Origin: Arion vulgaris
Lineage: Eukaryota; Mollusca; Gastropoda; Stylommatophora; Arionidae
Reading direction: 5' to 3'
Length of the DNA stretch: 64,000 bases
Assembly: GCA_020796225.1 (NCBI GenBank)
Contig: CM036758.1
Location: 60,847,274-60,911,273, forward strand
The notes under the pieces were generated by a model. It searched no databases and was not told the DNA's origin. It saw nothing but the letters and a program-made list of their open reading frames with translations. A program made the position numbers and the translations under genes. Position 1 is the stretch's first letter. Each line of letters begins with the position of its first letter. Positions 63,501 to 64,000 of this stretch are shown in pieces.

Positions 63501-64000
63501 ATCTTTCTGTAGCATTTAGTTTCGAAGGACTGGATTTTCATTCTTTTTTGTGTGTAATATCCATGATTCCAACCATAAGTAGCCACTGGACAAATGCATG
63601 TTCTCAATATTTGTAATTTTAGTATTTTACTGGTGTTGTGCCACATGTTAATGTTATTCTTCTTCTTCTTGCGTTTGTTTCTCCACCAATTTTAATTACT
63701 CTTTGTGATATGTTTGATCTTTGCCAAGAACTCTATACGTTGCACATTGGTTTGATAGGCCAAAAAACCATATATTTCTACCGTTTGGGACATGTGCATC
63801 CGATTTCAGCCAAACCTCCTTATTCGCCTCTTACGACATGCGTGGCAGGTAACAGTGGTTCTATTCTTTACACCCCAAATTTGGGCCCGTAACCACTCGG
63901 GCGATTCATGTTATTCAAGTAAGTAGTTTGACATTTAACTAGTTCTTGCTAAGACACTTATTGTTTATTATTGTTTCATTCAGGTCAGCGGACCAGATAT
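18315..64000 (+). CDS. MTOR: mTOR (target of rapamycin kinase), N-terminal HEAT region, spliced, 3' incomplete
   Basis: mTOR is the large PI3K-related serine/threonine kinase at the centre of TORC1 and TORC2, which control growth, translation and autophagy. Only the N-terminal alpha-solenoid of HEAT repeats is in the window; FAT, FRB and kinase domains lie beyond the right edge. Seventeen exons join to about 781 residues. Recognisable blocks, in order, are [113 protein letters not shown] and [12 protein letters not shown]. All are close to vertebrate mTOR as I know it. An in-frame TAA at 18273-18275 precedes the ATG, which supports this start; the N-terminus is shorter than in human. The one phase break, at exon 12, is described separately. 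The order and identity are very sure; exact splice sites were judged by eye. Confidence 0.95.
18582..18828 (+). mobile_element. Family B SINE-like element in mTOR intron 1
   Basis: Full-length copy only 40 bp downstream of the exon 1 donor, from cgtccgtgtgctgccggggc to the aagaag end. Sense orientation to the gene. Confidence 0.8.
19429..19765 (+). mobile_element. Family B head and body split by an A2-type segment
   Basis: It opens as a B head (tgccagggcccgaaggaagc, aaatagtactactgttat), switches to antisense A2 sequence (accatttggagctctggtgc), then returns to B at catatcgtaagaggtgactg. It is either an insertion of A2 into B or a recombinant. Confidence 0.6.
19790..20035 (+). mobile_element. 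LINE-J 3' end
   Basis: It matches the J terminus: gagaagaaatgatcaaagaa, then the V-Q-D-R-A-V region, and ends in the (ATT)n-type tail ggaattattattatttatta, 90 bp before the exon 2 acceptor. Confidence 0.75.
20123..20364 (+). CDS. MTOR: mTOR exon 2
   Basis: Acceptor cttctgttacAG, donor GTAAGT. It enters in phase 1 and leaves in phase 0. It encodes the block from [13 protein letters not shown] through [12 protein letters not shown] and [14 protein letters not shown] to EGRRQAA, matching the second and third HEAT helices of mTOR. Confidence 0.95.
20415..20540 (-). mobile_element. Family E tRNA-SINE, 3' part
   Basis: On the minus strand gagctacagagtttgtgctc and gggtaaccctggtgcaaaga identify family E. 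Confidence 0.65.
20640..20768 (+). repeat. Family S element with tcaatcaatcaa tail
   Basis: A second copy of the 10520-10655 element (gctacagagttcgtgcactg). Confidence 0.6.
20790..20935 (+). mobile_element. LINE-K 3' end
   Basis: [20 protein letters not shown] then the family's ataaaaggatacgcaccttg end, matching 63178-63300 on the other strand. Confidence 0.7.
20992..21093 (+). CDS. MTOR: mTOR exon 3
   Basis: 34 codons in phase 0, from [10 protein letters not shown] to FFAVRDPK, matching the human block with FFQQVQPFFDNIFVAV. The acceptor ends aatcaacAG and the donor is GTAGTA. Confidence 0.93.
21130..21350 (+). mobile_element. LINE-K fragment in mTOR intron 3
   Basis: [20 protein letters not shown] is the same motif as [17 protein letters not shown] in the K copy at 63178. 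5'-truncated, with stops. Confidence 0.65.
21420..21960 (+). mobile_element. Jockey-like LINE-P fragment
   Basis: FHLTVTL, then [20 protein letters not shown] and DYGKT match the minus-strand copy at 57040-57430. This is the region following the RNase H domain; it is full of frameshifts. Confidence 0.7.
22225..22930 (+). repeat. Minisatellite of 34-39 bp units, about 19 copies, mTOR intron 3
   Basis: Each unit carries ctcaaatattggta followed by a T-rich stretch and agttattcttcctgtt. Lengths vary and copies differ by small indels. It is on the plus strand and pyrimidine-rich, with no spacers, so it is not a CRISPR array. Confidence 0.93.
23186..23400 (+). mobile_element. Family D tRNA-SINE, near full length
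   Basis: A box tagcttaagcggtagtgagc, B-box region ggttttaactctgc, and the conserved body (aagcaaatttgttcctgtgg). It ends about 90 bp before exon 4. Confidence 0.8.
23489..23584 (+). CDS. MTOR: mTOR exon 4
   Basis: 32 codons in phase 0. It reads [20 protein letters not shown] then [12 protein letters not shown]. The [11 protein letters not shown] core is diagnostic for mTOR. The acceptor is aattcaAG and the donor GTATTT. Confidence 0.93.
23675..23925 (-). mobile_element. Family B SINE-like element
   Basis: Antisense to mTOR, in intron 4. The (GAA)n end is at about 23680 and the head at about 23920 (gtggtgccggggtccgcaaa on the minus strand). Confidence 0.8.
23970..24125 (-). mobile_element. 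Family A element, tail half only
   Basis: It matches the tail half of A on the minus strand up to tggctgaaatcgg and lacks the shared head, as expected for 5' truncation. Confidence 0.7.
24366..24726 (-). mobile_element. LINE-L 3' end
   Basis: On the minus strand [20 protein letters not shown] then [20 protein letters not shown] and LSMTAA. This is the LINE C-terminal tail; it matches 43560-43870 on the plus strand. Confidence 0.75.
24727..24977 (+). mobile_element. Family A element with 13-bp target duplication
   Basis: Full length, gcccgagtggttac to the (GAA)n tail. ACATATATGTTTT is at 24714-24726 and 24978-24990. It ends 78 bp before mTOR exon 5. Confidence 0.9.
25056..25190 (+). CDS. MTOR: mTOR exon 5
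   Basis: 45 codons in phase 0, from [19 protein letters not shown] through [17 protein letters not shown] to NNEAE, matching the human segment with MNRDDRIHGALLILNEL. The acceptor is a clear tttttccatAG. The donor GTTGGT is weak but is the only one that keeps phase with exon 6. Confidence 0.9.
25206..25320 (-). mobile_element. LINE-I 3' terminus beside exon 5
   Basis: On the minus strand tgatgctgtgaagcaaaaca then ggattagaaaaaag is the LINE-I tail. It starts 15 bp after the exon 5 donor. A further piece is at 25505-25575, separated by a family F fragment. Confidence 0.7.
25325..25500 (-). mobile_element. Family F element, tail part
   Basis: ttactgcctgta, gaatttaatgaccgcttggc and gtgcagtcgcc match the antisense body of F at 42850-43085. 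Confidence 0.55.
25786..26095. mobile_element. piggyBac-type MITE (TTAA-flanked)
   Basis: It starts TTAACTCTTTAAGCCGCAC and ends gcgcGTGGAAAGAGTTAA, giving inverted termini after a TTAA target site. About 310 bp, no coding. A ccacactgcgccat motif occurs twice near the left end. Confidence 0.65.
26188..26640 (+). mobile_element. Family H element, split by a family C SINE
   Basis: It starts gggtctctatggcgtagagg and continues after the insertion with gataaaacataggtcctgtg to gctgccatggcaaaaatcat. It matches 10226-10470. Confidence 0.75.
26335..26500 (+). mobile_element. Family C tRNA-SINE nested in family H
   Basis: GAGACAGATG is at 26325-26334 and 26501-26510. The internal part is shorter than in other C copies by about 30 bp (one of two ggcaccgagc repeats is missing). 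Confidence 0.88.
26795..27115 (-). mobile_element. Family B element with an internal tandem duplication
   Basis: A stretch of about 118 bp (from gttgtgatagttatgcgcct to ccacagtcgtctct) is present twice, at about 26869 and 26987, almost identical. The head continues as degraded B-like sequence to about 27490. Confidence 0.75.
27748..27810 (+). CDS. MTOR: mTOR exon 6
   Basis: A 63-bp exon of 21 codons, [20 protein letters not shown] plus K. It aligns with human RLREEMEEITQQQLVHDK. The acceptor is ttcttctattacAG and the donor GTAATA. It is too short to stand out as an open frame alone. Confidence 0.9.
27856..28100 (+). mobile_element. Family A element in intron 6
   Basis: Full length, starting 45 bp after the exon 6 donor. 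Flanks atttgtat on both sides suggest a short, partly decayed target duplication. Confidence 0.82.
28150..28220 (+). mobile_element. Jockey-like LINE 3' scrap
   Basis: atcggagcgcctatggacgt matches the RSExLW motif region found at 31930 and 36965. Confidence 0.4.
28420..28670 (+). mobile_element. Jockey-like LINE-P fragment
   Basis: ctctctgccagtgtcagcag, ggcggaacagacaccggagc and ctgacagatctgaagctgac match copies at 21700-21880 and 57050-57200. Confidence 0.65.
28782..29030 (+). mobile_element. Family A element
   Basis: Full length in sense orientation; 680 bp separate it from the previous A copy. Confidence 0.82.
29405..29873 (+). mobile_element. LINE-J 3' end
   Basis: From aatgttgtatcaatcctaac through [13 protein letters not shown] sequence to the (ATT)n tail. 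It contains frameshifts relative to 44221-45040. Confidence 0.78.
29874..30668 (+). mobile_element. Family R MITE (TTAA type), split by a jockey-like LINE
   Basis: The left end ctcttagtggaccaggcc and right end ...ggagttaa match the intact R copies at 37244 and 46565. The two halves are separated by LINE-P with AGTGTGGCTCCT duplicated. Confidence 0.75.
29959..30596 (+). mobile_element. LINE-P (jockey-like, RNase H), 12-bp target duplication
   Basis: It reads [20 protein letters not shown] (RNase H motif, 30122-30180), then [20 protein letters not shown] and [17 protein letters not shown], the Cys/His cluster that follows in jockey-clade ORF2. The tail is (AAG)n. AGTGTGGCTCCT is at 29947-29958 and 30597-30608. 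5'-truncated; one in-frame TGA near 30362. Confidence 0.88.
30732..30908 (+). CDS. MTOR: mTOR exon 7 (variable loop)
   Basis: 59 codons in phase 0, starting [11 protein letters not shown] and ending [15 protein letters not shown]. The middle is the divergent loop of the N-HEAT region; the end matches human ESRCCRDLMEEKFDQ. The donor is gatagg|GTAAGA. Confidence 0.9.
31480..32020 (+). mobile_element. Jockey-like LINE RNase H and 3' end
   Basis: [20 protein letters not shown] then [11 protein letters not shown] correspond to RNase H motifs (CILSDS.S, GNE.AD). Downstream [11 protein letters not shown] and [18 protein letters not shown] are shared with 36840-37010. Frameshifted. Confidence 0.7.
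32180..32535 (+). mobile_element. hAT-type MITE, first of a pair
   Basis: Starts CATAGTTCCCAAAGTGGGC and ends gtttgggtatCTATG. It is flanked by ctctaaag (32172-32179) and ctctaaaa (32536-32543), an 8-bp duplication. Confidence 0.8.
32544..32930 (+). mobile_element. hAT-type MITE, second of the pair
   Basis: Starts CAGCGTTTCCCAAAGTGGGG, shares gcgatagtgggttcaaaagc with its neighbour and ends gtttgggaatCTATG, followed by ctctaaag at 32931-32938. The pair shares the middle 8-bp site. Confidence 0.8.
32935..33125 (-). mobile_element. LINE-I fragment just upstream of exon 8
   Basis: On the minus strand [20 protein letters not shown] then KGHPCKR. It ends about 70 bp before the exon 8 acceptor. 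Confidence 0.75.
33193..33305 (+). CDS. MTOR: mTOR exon 8
   Basis: 37 codons plus two bases, starting [20 protein letters not shown] and including [25 protein letters not shown] is shared with human mTOR. The acceptor is ataccaatcAG and the donor GTAAAT. It joins exon 9 as AT|A, giving Ile then YLQDT, in phase. Confidence 0.88.
33406..33809 (-). mobile_element. Family D tRNA-SINE interrupted by one C and abutted by another
   Basis: On the minus strand the head is at 33740-33800 (gcggtagtgagctcaatccc) and the tail at 33406-33430 (gtcctgtaaaggatatgcac). A family C copy lies at 33436-33602 and another follows at 33810. Confidence 0.72.
33436..33602 (+). mobile_element. Family C tRNA-SINE nested in D
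   Basis: ccagcgtgttgtagctggac is its A-box region and ggttcaattctggg its B box. Imperfect flanks aggacatt / aggactta. Many single-base losses. Confidence 0.72.
33810..34008 (-). mobile_element. Family C tRNA-SINE with target duplication
   Basis: CAGACAT is at 33803-33809 and 34009-34015, just at the head of the D element. Full length in antisense. Confidence 0.82.
34285..34430 (+). repeat. Imperfect 47-50 bp tandem repeat, 3 copies
   Basis: Each copy has agccaatctggca followed by ttctatctgttggtagatta. Confidence 0.7.
34768..34985 (+). mobile_element. Family B element
   Basis: gtaagggaagcaaagaatag to caagtggtc, with the start of the head and the (GAA) end eroded. Confidence 0.72.
35030..35310 (+). 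mobile_element. LINE-T 3' end fragment
   Basis: aaactgcactgagatgaaca and ctggaacacagtacagaggg match the antisense copy at 7905-8170. Confidence 0.55.
35430..35650 (-). mobile_element. LINE-I fragment
   Basis: On the minus strand aacctcatcaagaaacaaca and aattaaatggttcgggcaca match the LINE-I copies at 9840 and 42240. Confidence 0.7.
35650..36800. other. No recognisable feature
   Basis: About 1.1 kb without a gene or a repeat I can match inside the window. Confidence 0.4.
36800..37020 (+). mobile_element. Jockey-like LINE 3' end
   Basis: [20 protein letters not shown] then WTNLLSVQ; the same motif occurs at 31900-31950. The minus-strand copy at 46870-47040 shares caaagaaccggtgtc. Confidence 0.55.
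37244..37386 (+). mobile_element. Family R MITE, intact
   Basis: TTAACTCTTAGTGTACCggg at the left, tttggtccacaaaaagttat at the right. The termini are inverted copies. About 140 bp. Confidence 0.75.
38085..38165 (+). repeat. 24-bp tandem repeat, 3-4 copies
   Basis: gaagatttgagacaac with a varying ccggt/ctggt spacer. Confidence 0.75.
38322..38580 (+). repeat. 45-bp minisatellite, about 6 copies, open in the + frame
   Basis: The unit carries cagtcattctgcagtgggag and ends gagtactcaag. The frame 38152-38745 stays open and would read [15 protein letters not shown] six times in a 197-residue product. The flanks look non-coding and the minus strand is also open, so I do not call a gene. Confidence 0.85.
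39055..39520 (-). mobile_element. LINE-N 3' end
   Basis: On the minus strand [20 protein letters not shown], then [20 protein letters not shown] and [10 protein letters not shown]. This is the C-terminal tail of a LINE reverse transcriptase ORF, open over about 130 codons. Confidence 0.8.
39770..40010 (+). mobile_element. Family E tRNA-SINE, full-length reference copy
   Basis: A box cgactgagtggttaagtcc, B box gggttcgaatccgg, then gattgttgctggagctacgg and the end gcaatgaagtcaatccttcg. This copy shows the normal 3' end that is amplified at 5821-6240. Confidence 0.88.
40250..40385 (-). mobile_element. LINE fragment related to LINE-I
   Basis: On the minus strand [20 protein letters not shown]; it resembles 5130-5330. 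Confidence 0.55.
40505..40802 (+). mobile_element. LINE-J 3' end
   Basis: ctgttataagaaagaaaaga to the (ATT)n tail; the last 35 bases before the tail are duplicated (acttgcaggcc twice). Confidence 0.78.
41008..41175 (+). mobile_element. Family F tRNA-SINE, copy 1
   Basis: A box tctggcggaatggattagaa, B box ccaggttcgattcctgg, then cagggcttaatgaaaaatca. It looks like a tRNA gene but lacks a complete acceptor stem and continues into SINE body. Confidence 0.82.
41384..41555 (+). mobile_element. Family F tRNA-SINE, copy 2
   Basis: Nearly identical to copy 1; copied with its flanks by the tandem duplication rather than inserted afresh. Confidence 0.82.
41638..41965 (+). mobile_element. LINE-I 3' end
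   Basis: gcagaatgctgggagtaaca to cctgacgctgtgaggcagaa and the gaagaaagaag tail; more diverged than the next copy. Confidence 0.75.
42050..42545 (-). mobile_element. Family D tRNA-SINE split by LINE-I
   Basis: The two parts, 42060-42099 and 42477-42545, are the 3' half of D on the minus strand (tagtggctacgtcc-type and aagtggtgcctagaaa). Confidence 0.75.
42100..42476 (+). mobile_element. LINE-I with 9-bp target duplication, nested in D
   Basis: AGCCATCAG is at 42091-42099 and 42477-42485. 377 bp, 5'-truncated, with the (AAG)n tail. It is almost identical to 9720-10105. Confidence 0.88.
42850..43085 (-). mobile_element. Family F tRNA-SINE, full length
   Basis: On the minus strand the head is at 43020-43085 (B box cccatgttcgatcttcag, A-box region gctgaatgcattagag) and the body runs to the aggcattaacag end. 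Confidence 0.75.
43560..43870 (+). mobile_element. LINE-L 3' end
   Basis: [16 protein letters not shown] and, in the next frame, [20 protein letters not shown] then [20 protein letters not shown]-terminal tail with one frameshift. Confidence 0.78.
44221..45040 (+). mobile_element. LINE-J, 820 bp, with 13-bp target duplication
   Basis: TAGAACATTTGAT is at 44208-44220 and 45041-45053. It encodes [20 protein letters not shown] (RT motif, FADD), [13 protein letters not shown], then [37 protein letters not shown] and [17 protein letters not shown]. 5'-truncated with two frameshifts; the tail is (ATT)n. Confidence 0.92.
45106..45221 (-). mobile_element. Family D fragment
   Basis: 3' half of D (ccacagtaaatgagtcattg, ctttctgaatgg), lying within the minisatellite. 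Confidence 0.7.
45710..45955 (+). mobile_element. Family B element
   Basis: Near full length, from ccagtgtggtgtcggggtat to gagcgttcgaataagg. Confidence 0.8.
46343..46515 (-). mobile_element. Family C tRNA-SINE with 13-bp target duplication
   Basis: TATAGTATATAAT is at 46330-46342 and 46516-46528. The A and B boxes are near 46490 and 46450 on the minus strand. Confidence 0.9.
46565..46702 (-). mobile_element. Family R MITE, intact, TTAA-flanked
   Basis: TTAACTTCTTGTGGACCAAA at one end and CTGGTCCACTAAGAGTTAA at the other form inverted termini of about 18 bp. 138 bp, no coding. Confidence 0.82.
46870..47040 (-). mobile_element. Jockey-like LINE 3' scrap
   Basis: On the minus strand caaagaaccggtgtcattag and ctgagtaggtgattggagca parallel the + strand remnant at 36800-37020. 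Confidence 0.5.
47225..47468 (-). mobile_element. LINE-U 3' end
   Basis: On the minus strand it reads close to [14 protein letters not shown] and, in shifted frames, tgggagactgttgctagaaa then a C-x-N-Q-D terminus, the usual last 80 codons of a LINE ORF. Frameshifted. Confidence 0.55.
47581..49043 (-). mobile_element. Penelope-like retroelement, 5'-truncated, with 13-bp target duplication
   Basis: ACTGTTCTGGGTA is at 47568-47580 and 49044-49056. On the minus strand the first codons read [12 protein letters not shown], the Penelope RT catalytic motif; further on come [20 protein letters not shown] and [19 protein letters not shown], the typical post-RT region. Near 48190-48250 remains of a GIY-YIG endonuclease appear (tata.ttgggaaacggcagg, then a HFN-TGHS-like stretch). 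Stops and frameshifts make it inactive. Confidence 0.88.
47855..47998 (-). repeat. 72-bp tandem duplication inside the Penelope-like element
   Basis: gcaacatatacccatataga through agaagcataagaatgtaata occurs twice in a row with almost no change. Confidence 0.9.
49177..49380 (-). mobile_element. Family C tRNA-SINE with 10-bp target duplication, beside exon 9
   Basis: AATGCGGTAA is at 49167-49176 and 49381-49390. Full length; it ends 107 bp upstream of exon 9. Confidence 0.9.
49488..49667 (+). CDS. MTOR: mTOR exon 9
   Basis: It enters in phase 2 and starts (I)[20 protein letters not shown], then [16 protein letters not shown] and MDIIRASLP. This matches human YLQDTMNHVLSCVKKEKERT. The acceptor follows a T-rich tract ending gctaacAG; the donor is aa|GTAAGC. 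It lies about 100 bp downstream of an antisense tRNA-SINE. Confidence 0.93.
49817..50826 (+). mobile_element. LINE-J, longest copy, 11-bp target duplication
   Basis: TATTTGTTCTC is at 49806-49816 and 50827-50837. Reading across frameshifts, 49900-49960 gives the [19 protein letters not shown] motif, then [27 protein letters not shown] and the C-terminal tail to YLQALCNV. 1,010 bp, 5'-truncated, in intron 9. Confidence 0.9.
50880..52045 (-). mobile_element. LINE-I 3' end with a 1-kb minisatellite grown inside its tail
   Basis: Both flanks are LINE-I: the left is ttttcttttctccaatcctg (end of the tail) and the right, 51916-52030, continues cgtcagactaagaagatatt and the ORF-end region. The array replaces the short gtgaggcaaaacaggattgg part. 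Confidence 0.85.
50906..51915 (+). repeat. 26-27 bp minisatellite, about 40 copies
   Basis: The unit is ctccaatcctgttttgcaac followed by acaacg/acacg. Copies vary at caaca/ctaca and cgcc/cgtc and in small deletions. Long open frames on both strands (for example 50738-51964) come from the repeat, not from a gene. Confidence 0.96.
52043..52265 (-). mobile_element. Family E tRNA-SINE just upstream of exon 10
   Basis: On the minus strand the B-box region is degraded (gggtttaaatctggac); the body and the end gtgcaatgaagtcaatcc are clear. It ends 60 bp before exon 10. Confidence 0.78.
52325..52453 (+). CDS. MTOR: mTOR exon 10
   Basis: It enters needing one base, and the G completes AAG. It encodes [20 protein letters not shown] then [34 protein letters not shown] is identical to human over that stretch. 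The acceptor is ctctttaatAG and the donor ag|GTAGGA. Confidence 0.95.
52490..52750 (+). mobile_element. Family B element filling intron 10
   Basis: Full-length copy in sense orientation. It makes up about three quarters of the 351-bp intron, with about 37 bp before it and about 54 bp after it. Confidence 0.85.
52805..52962 (+). CDS. MTOR: mTOR exon 11
   Basis: It encodes (S)[18 protein letters not shown], then [20 protein letters not shown] and [28 protein letters not shown] matches human exactly. The acceptor is tctaatcacAG. With donor cag|GTATTT it leaves in phase 1. A weaker GT three codons earlier in the sequence (tat at|GTCAGG) would leave in phase 2; see the finding on the exon 11/12 join. 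Confidence 0.93.
53125..53365 (-). mobile_element. Family B element
   Basis: Antisense; cttcttcaagcgctccatat to gctccttcgagcccgcaac. Confidence 0.82.
53630..53905 (+). mobile_element. Family G tRNA-SINE, intact
   Basis: A box tagcgtagttgttagtgaac, B box tgggttcagctccgc, then aggtcgacccagcctcaatt and ctgaccacatcacccatcgt to the gggttcctttactttactta end. Confidence 0.85.
53916..54160 (+). mobile_element. Family D tRNA-SINE, near full length
   Basis: ggcatttgtggcttagtggt (A box), gctcaaactccgcgg (B box), and the end ggatatgccatgattttcat. Confidence 0.85.
54170..54584 (+). repeat. Diverged extra copy of the exon 12 3' splice-site region
   Basis: gacaatatatgaagcttcaa...aacccttctaagtattgac...ttcag|TGTCCCCTGTCAATAATGCCAGG is a second version of the sequence at 54850-54925. 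An A element interrupts it right after the acceptor. Beyond CCAGG the exon is not continued, so it is a dead copy. Confidence 0.75.
54279..54531 (-). mobile_element. Family A element inserted in the duplicate exon edge
   Basis: CCCTGTCAAT is at 54269-54278 and 54532-54541. Full length, antisense. Confidence 0.88.
54588..54845 (+). mobile_element. Family B element
   Basis: ccgcctttgtgatgttggga to gaagaagaagaa, with TTATA on both sides. It separates the two copies of the splice-site region. Confidence 0.82.
54898..55093 (+). CDS. MTOR: mTOR exon 12 (entry phase broken by one base)
   Basis: From the second codon it reads [20 protein letters not shown], then [19 protein letters not shown] and [19 protein letters not shown]. 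The acceptor ctcttttcAG is strong. To read the conserved frame it must enter with one base outstanding, but exon 11 leaves two outstanding, so a straight join hits a TGA. A missing C in the run near 54900-54903 is the simplest explanation, because the duplicate copy at 54265 carries one extra base there. Confidence 0.88.
55300..55560 (-). mobile_element. LINE-O fragment
   Basis: On the minus strand [20 protein letters not shown] then [13 protein letters not shown], comparable to CEMRCLRKVI at 10720. Confidence 0.6.
55590..55750 (-). mobile_element. LINE-L 3' end
   Basis: On the minus strand ccatggagaagatggatgca and gatggtttgaacatgacggc match the L copies at 43790 and 60380. Confidence 0.72.
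56433..56529 (+). CDS. MTOR: mTOR exon 13
   Basis: 32 codons plus one base: [20 protein letters not shown] then [12 protein letters not shown], matching human [13 protein letters not shown]. The acceptor is gctttcttgaAG and the donor GTAAGT. A tandem array begins about 25 bp inside the following intron. Confidence 0.94.
56556..56836 (+). repeat. 33-38 bp minisatellite, 8 copies, starting 26 bp after a splice donor
   Basis: The unit gagggttttcatcatnattacactcatcgatat is repeated with small deletions. It lies at the start of intron 13. Confidence 0.93.
56860..57030 (-). mobile_element. Penelope-like element tail remnant
   Basis: gtacaaaaacaatatcctgc and accaaaaggcctttgtcaag parallel the end of the Penelope-like copy at 47590-47690. 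Confidence 0.5.
57035..57430 (-). mobile_element. LINE-P (jockey-like) fragment
   Basis: On the minus strand [20 protein letters not shown] then [20 protein letters not shown] and [13 protein letters not shown]: the end of RNase H and the following Cys/His region. Open over 130 codons. Confidence 0.78.
57431..57530 (+). mobile_element. LINE-I fragment
   Basis: cacataagcagattaccaac and gcacctcatagagcaatgct. It directly abuts LINE-P. Confidence 0.65.
57531..57960. other. No recognisable feature, except a short direct repeat
   Basis: ccaatcttgcattctatggt recurs as ccaatcttgcattatatggt about 50 bp later. Nothing else is seen. Confidence 0.4.
57961..58075 (+). mobile_element. LINE-I 3' terminus
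   Basis: gagacgacaaaaacacttta to ctgacgctgttaggcaaaac and the aagaataagaag end. Confidence 0.7.
58150..58440 (+). mobile_element. LINE-K fragment
   Basis: [20 protein letters not shown] then [16 protein letters not shown], matching [20 protein letters not shown] at 63178-63646. Confidence 0.75.
58510..58765 (+). mobile_element. Family B element
   Basis: Full length; gcccgtgtagtgccggggcc to gcattcgaagaagaagg. Confidence 0.83.
58770..59112 (+). mobile_element. LINE-J 3' end
   Basis: [20 protein letters not shown] then [20 protein letters not shown]; it ends about 60 bp before exon 14. Confidence 0.8.
59175..59380 (+). CDS. MTOR: mTOR exon 14
   Basis: It enters in phase 1 and reads (D)[59 protein letters not shown] and PSLRKVLIQ. 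Nearly every residue aligns with human mTOR. The acceptor is atatatccgtAG and the donor GTAGGG. Confidence 0.96.
59689..59783 (-). mobile_element. Family B head fragment
   Basis: On the minus strand tgctggggctcgcaaggaga, gcaaagaatagtaacactga and cataagaggcgactcaggaa. Just before it (59575-59645) is a short family H piece (tctggaaaaatatcccta). Confidence 0.65.
59865..59987 (+). CDS. MTOR: mTOR exon 15
   Basis: 41 codons in phase 0: [40 protein letters not shown] and G. The acceptor is gggattttgcAG. The donor is ggg|GTTAGT, chosen because it keeps phase 0 with exon 16. Confidence 0.94.
60150..60745 (+). mobile_element. LINE-L split by a family A element
   Basis: gaaaattgaagtattttgga, gaagaccgtggagaagatgg and gtttgaacatgacggctgca, then A, then the end gctcaggacaggctatt. 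Confidence 0.78.
60468..60718 (-). mobile_element. Family A element nested in LINE-L
   Basis: CAAAGTTCT is at 60459-60467 and 60719-60727. Full length. Confidence 0.88.
60868..61085 (-). mobile_element. Family E tRNA-SINE
   Basis: On the minus strand gggttgaatctagactgcgc (B-box region), gctacagagtttgtgcttta and the end ggtccaatgaagtctc. Confidence 0.78.
61086..61510. other. Unrecognised, possible LINE scrap
   Basis: A plus-strand stretch with aattcaaggctagggcttag and aagaggagaggaaaggatgc. No motif is clear enough to name. Confidence 0.35.
61513..61735 (+). mobile_element. Family D tRNA-SINE
   Basis: ttctgtggcttagcggtagt (A box), tagaaaatcaacggctc and the end ggatatgtcacaattttta. It ends about 65 bp before exon 16. 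Confidence 0.82.
61803..61886 (+). CDS. MTOR: mTOR exon 16
   Basis: 28 codons in phase 0: [20 protein letters not shown] then QAIGEQAQ. It aligns with human LILKLKDPDPDPNPGV and IGELAQ. A near-perfect 19-bp repeat (consensus ctgatgtatttctagtatt) runs up to the acceptor tgtatttcAG; the donor is GTGTGT. Confidence 0.92.
61965..62215 (+). mobile_element. Family B element in intron 16
   Basis: tggtgccgtggcccgcaagg to gagcgttagtaaagtagaag, about 80 bp after the exon 16 donor. Confidence 0.83.
62345..62470 (-). mobile_element. Jockey-like LINE 3' scrap
   Basis: On the minus strand gagatcggagcacatatggt and gatgatggtcctattaat parallel 36960-37010. Confidence 0.45.
62575..63115 (-). mobile_element. 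LINE-I 3' end split by a family B element
   Basis: The pieces are 62575-62687 (tail) and 62948-63115 (ORF end; aacttcatcaagaaacaaca on the minus strand). Confidence 0.8.
62688..62947 (+). mobile_element. Family B element nested in LINE-I
   Basis: TGAGGTC is at 62681-62687 and 62948-62954. Full length with a gaagaagaagaa tail. Confidence 0.86.
63178..63650 (-). mobile_element. LINE-K, best coding remnant, with 16-bp target duplication
   Basis: On the minus strand it is open for 160 codons: [79 protein letters not shown] and [36 protein letters not shown] is at 63162-63177 and 63909-63924. 5'-truncated. Confidence 0.9.
63660..63907 (-). mobile_element. Family A element at the LINE-K 5' edge, 67 bp from exon 17
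   Basis: ATGTTATTC is at 63651-63659 and 63908-63916, overlapping the LINE-K target duplication. The A copy therefore landed in the repeat made by LINE-K. Confidence 0.85.
63984..64000 (+). CDS. MTOR: mTOR exon 17 (start only, cut by window end)
   Basis: After ttgtttcattcAG the last 17 bases read VSGPD plus two bases, matching human VSGLEM. The rest of the gene continues outside the window. Confidence 0.85.

Noticed and set aside
1..64000. A novel defence, secondary-metabolite or operon-type system
   Set aside because: The window is animal DNA with one conserved gene; nothing resembles such a system.
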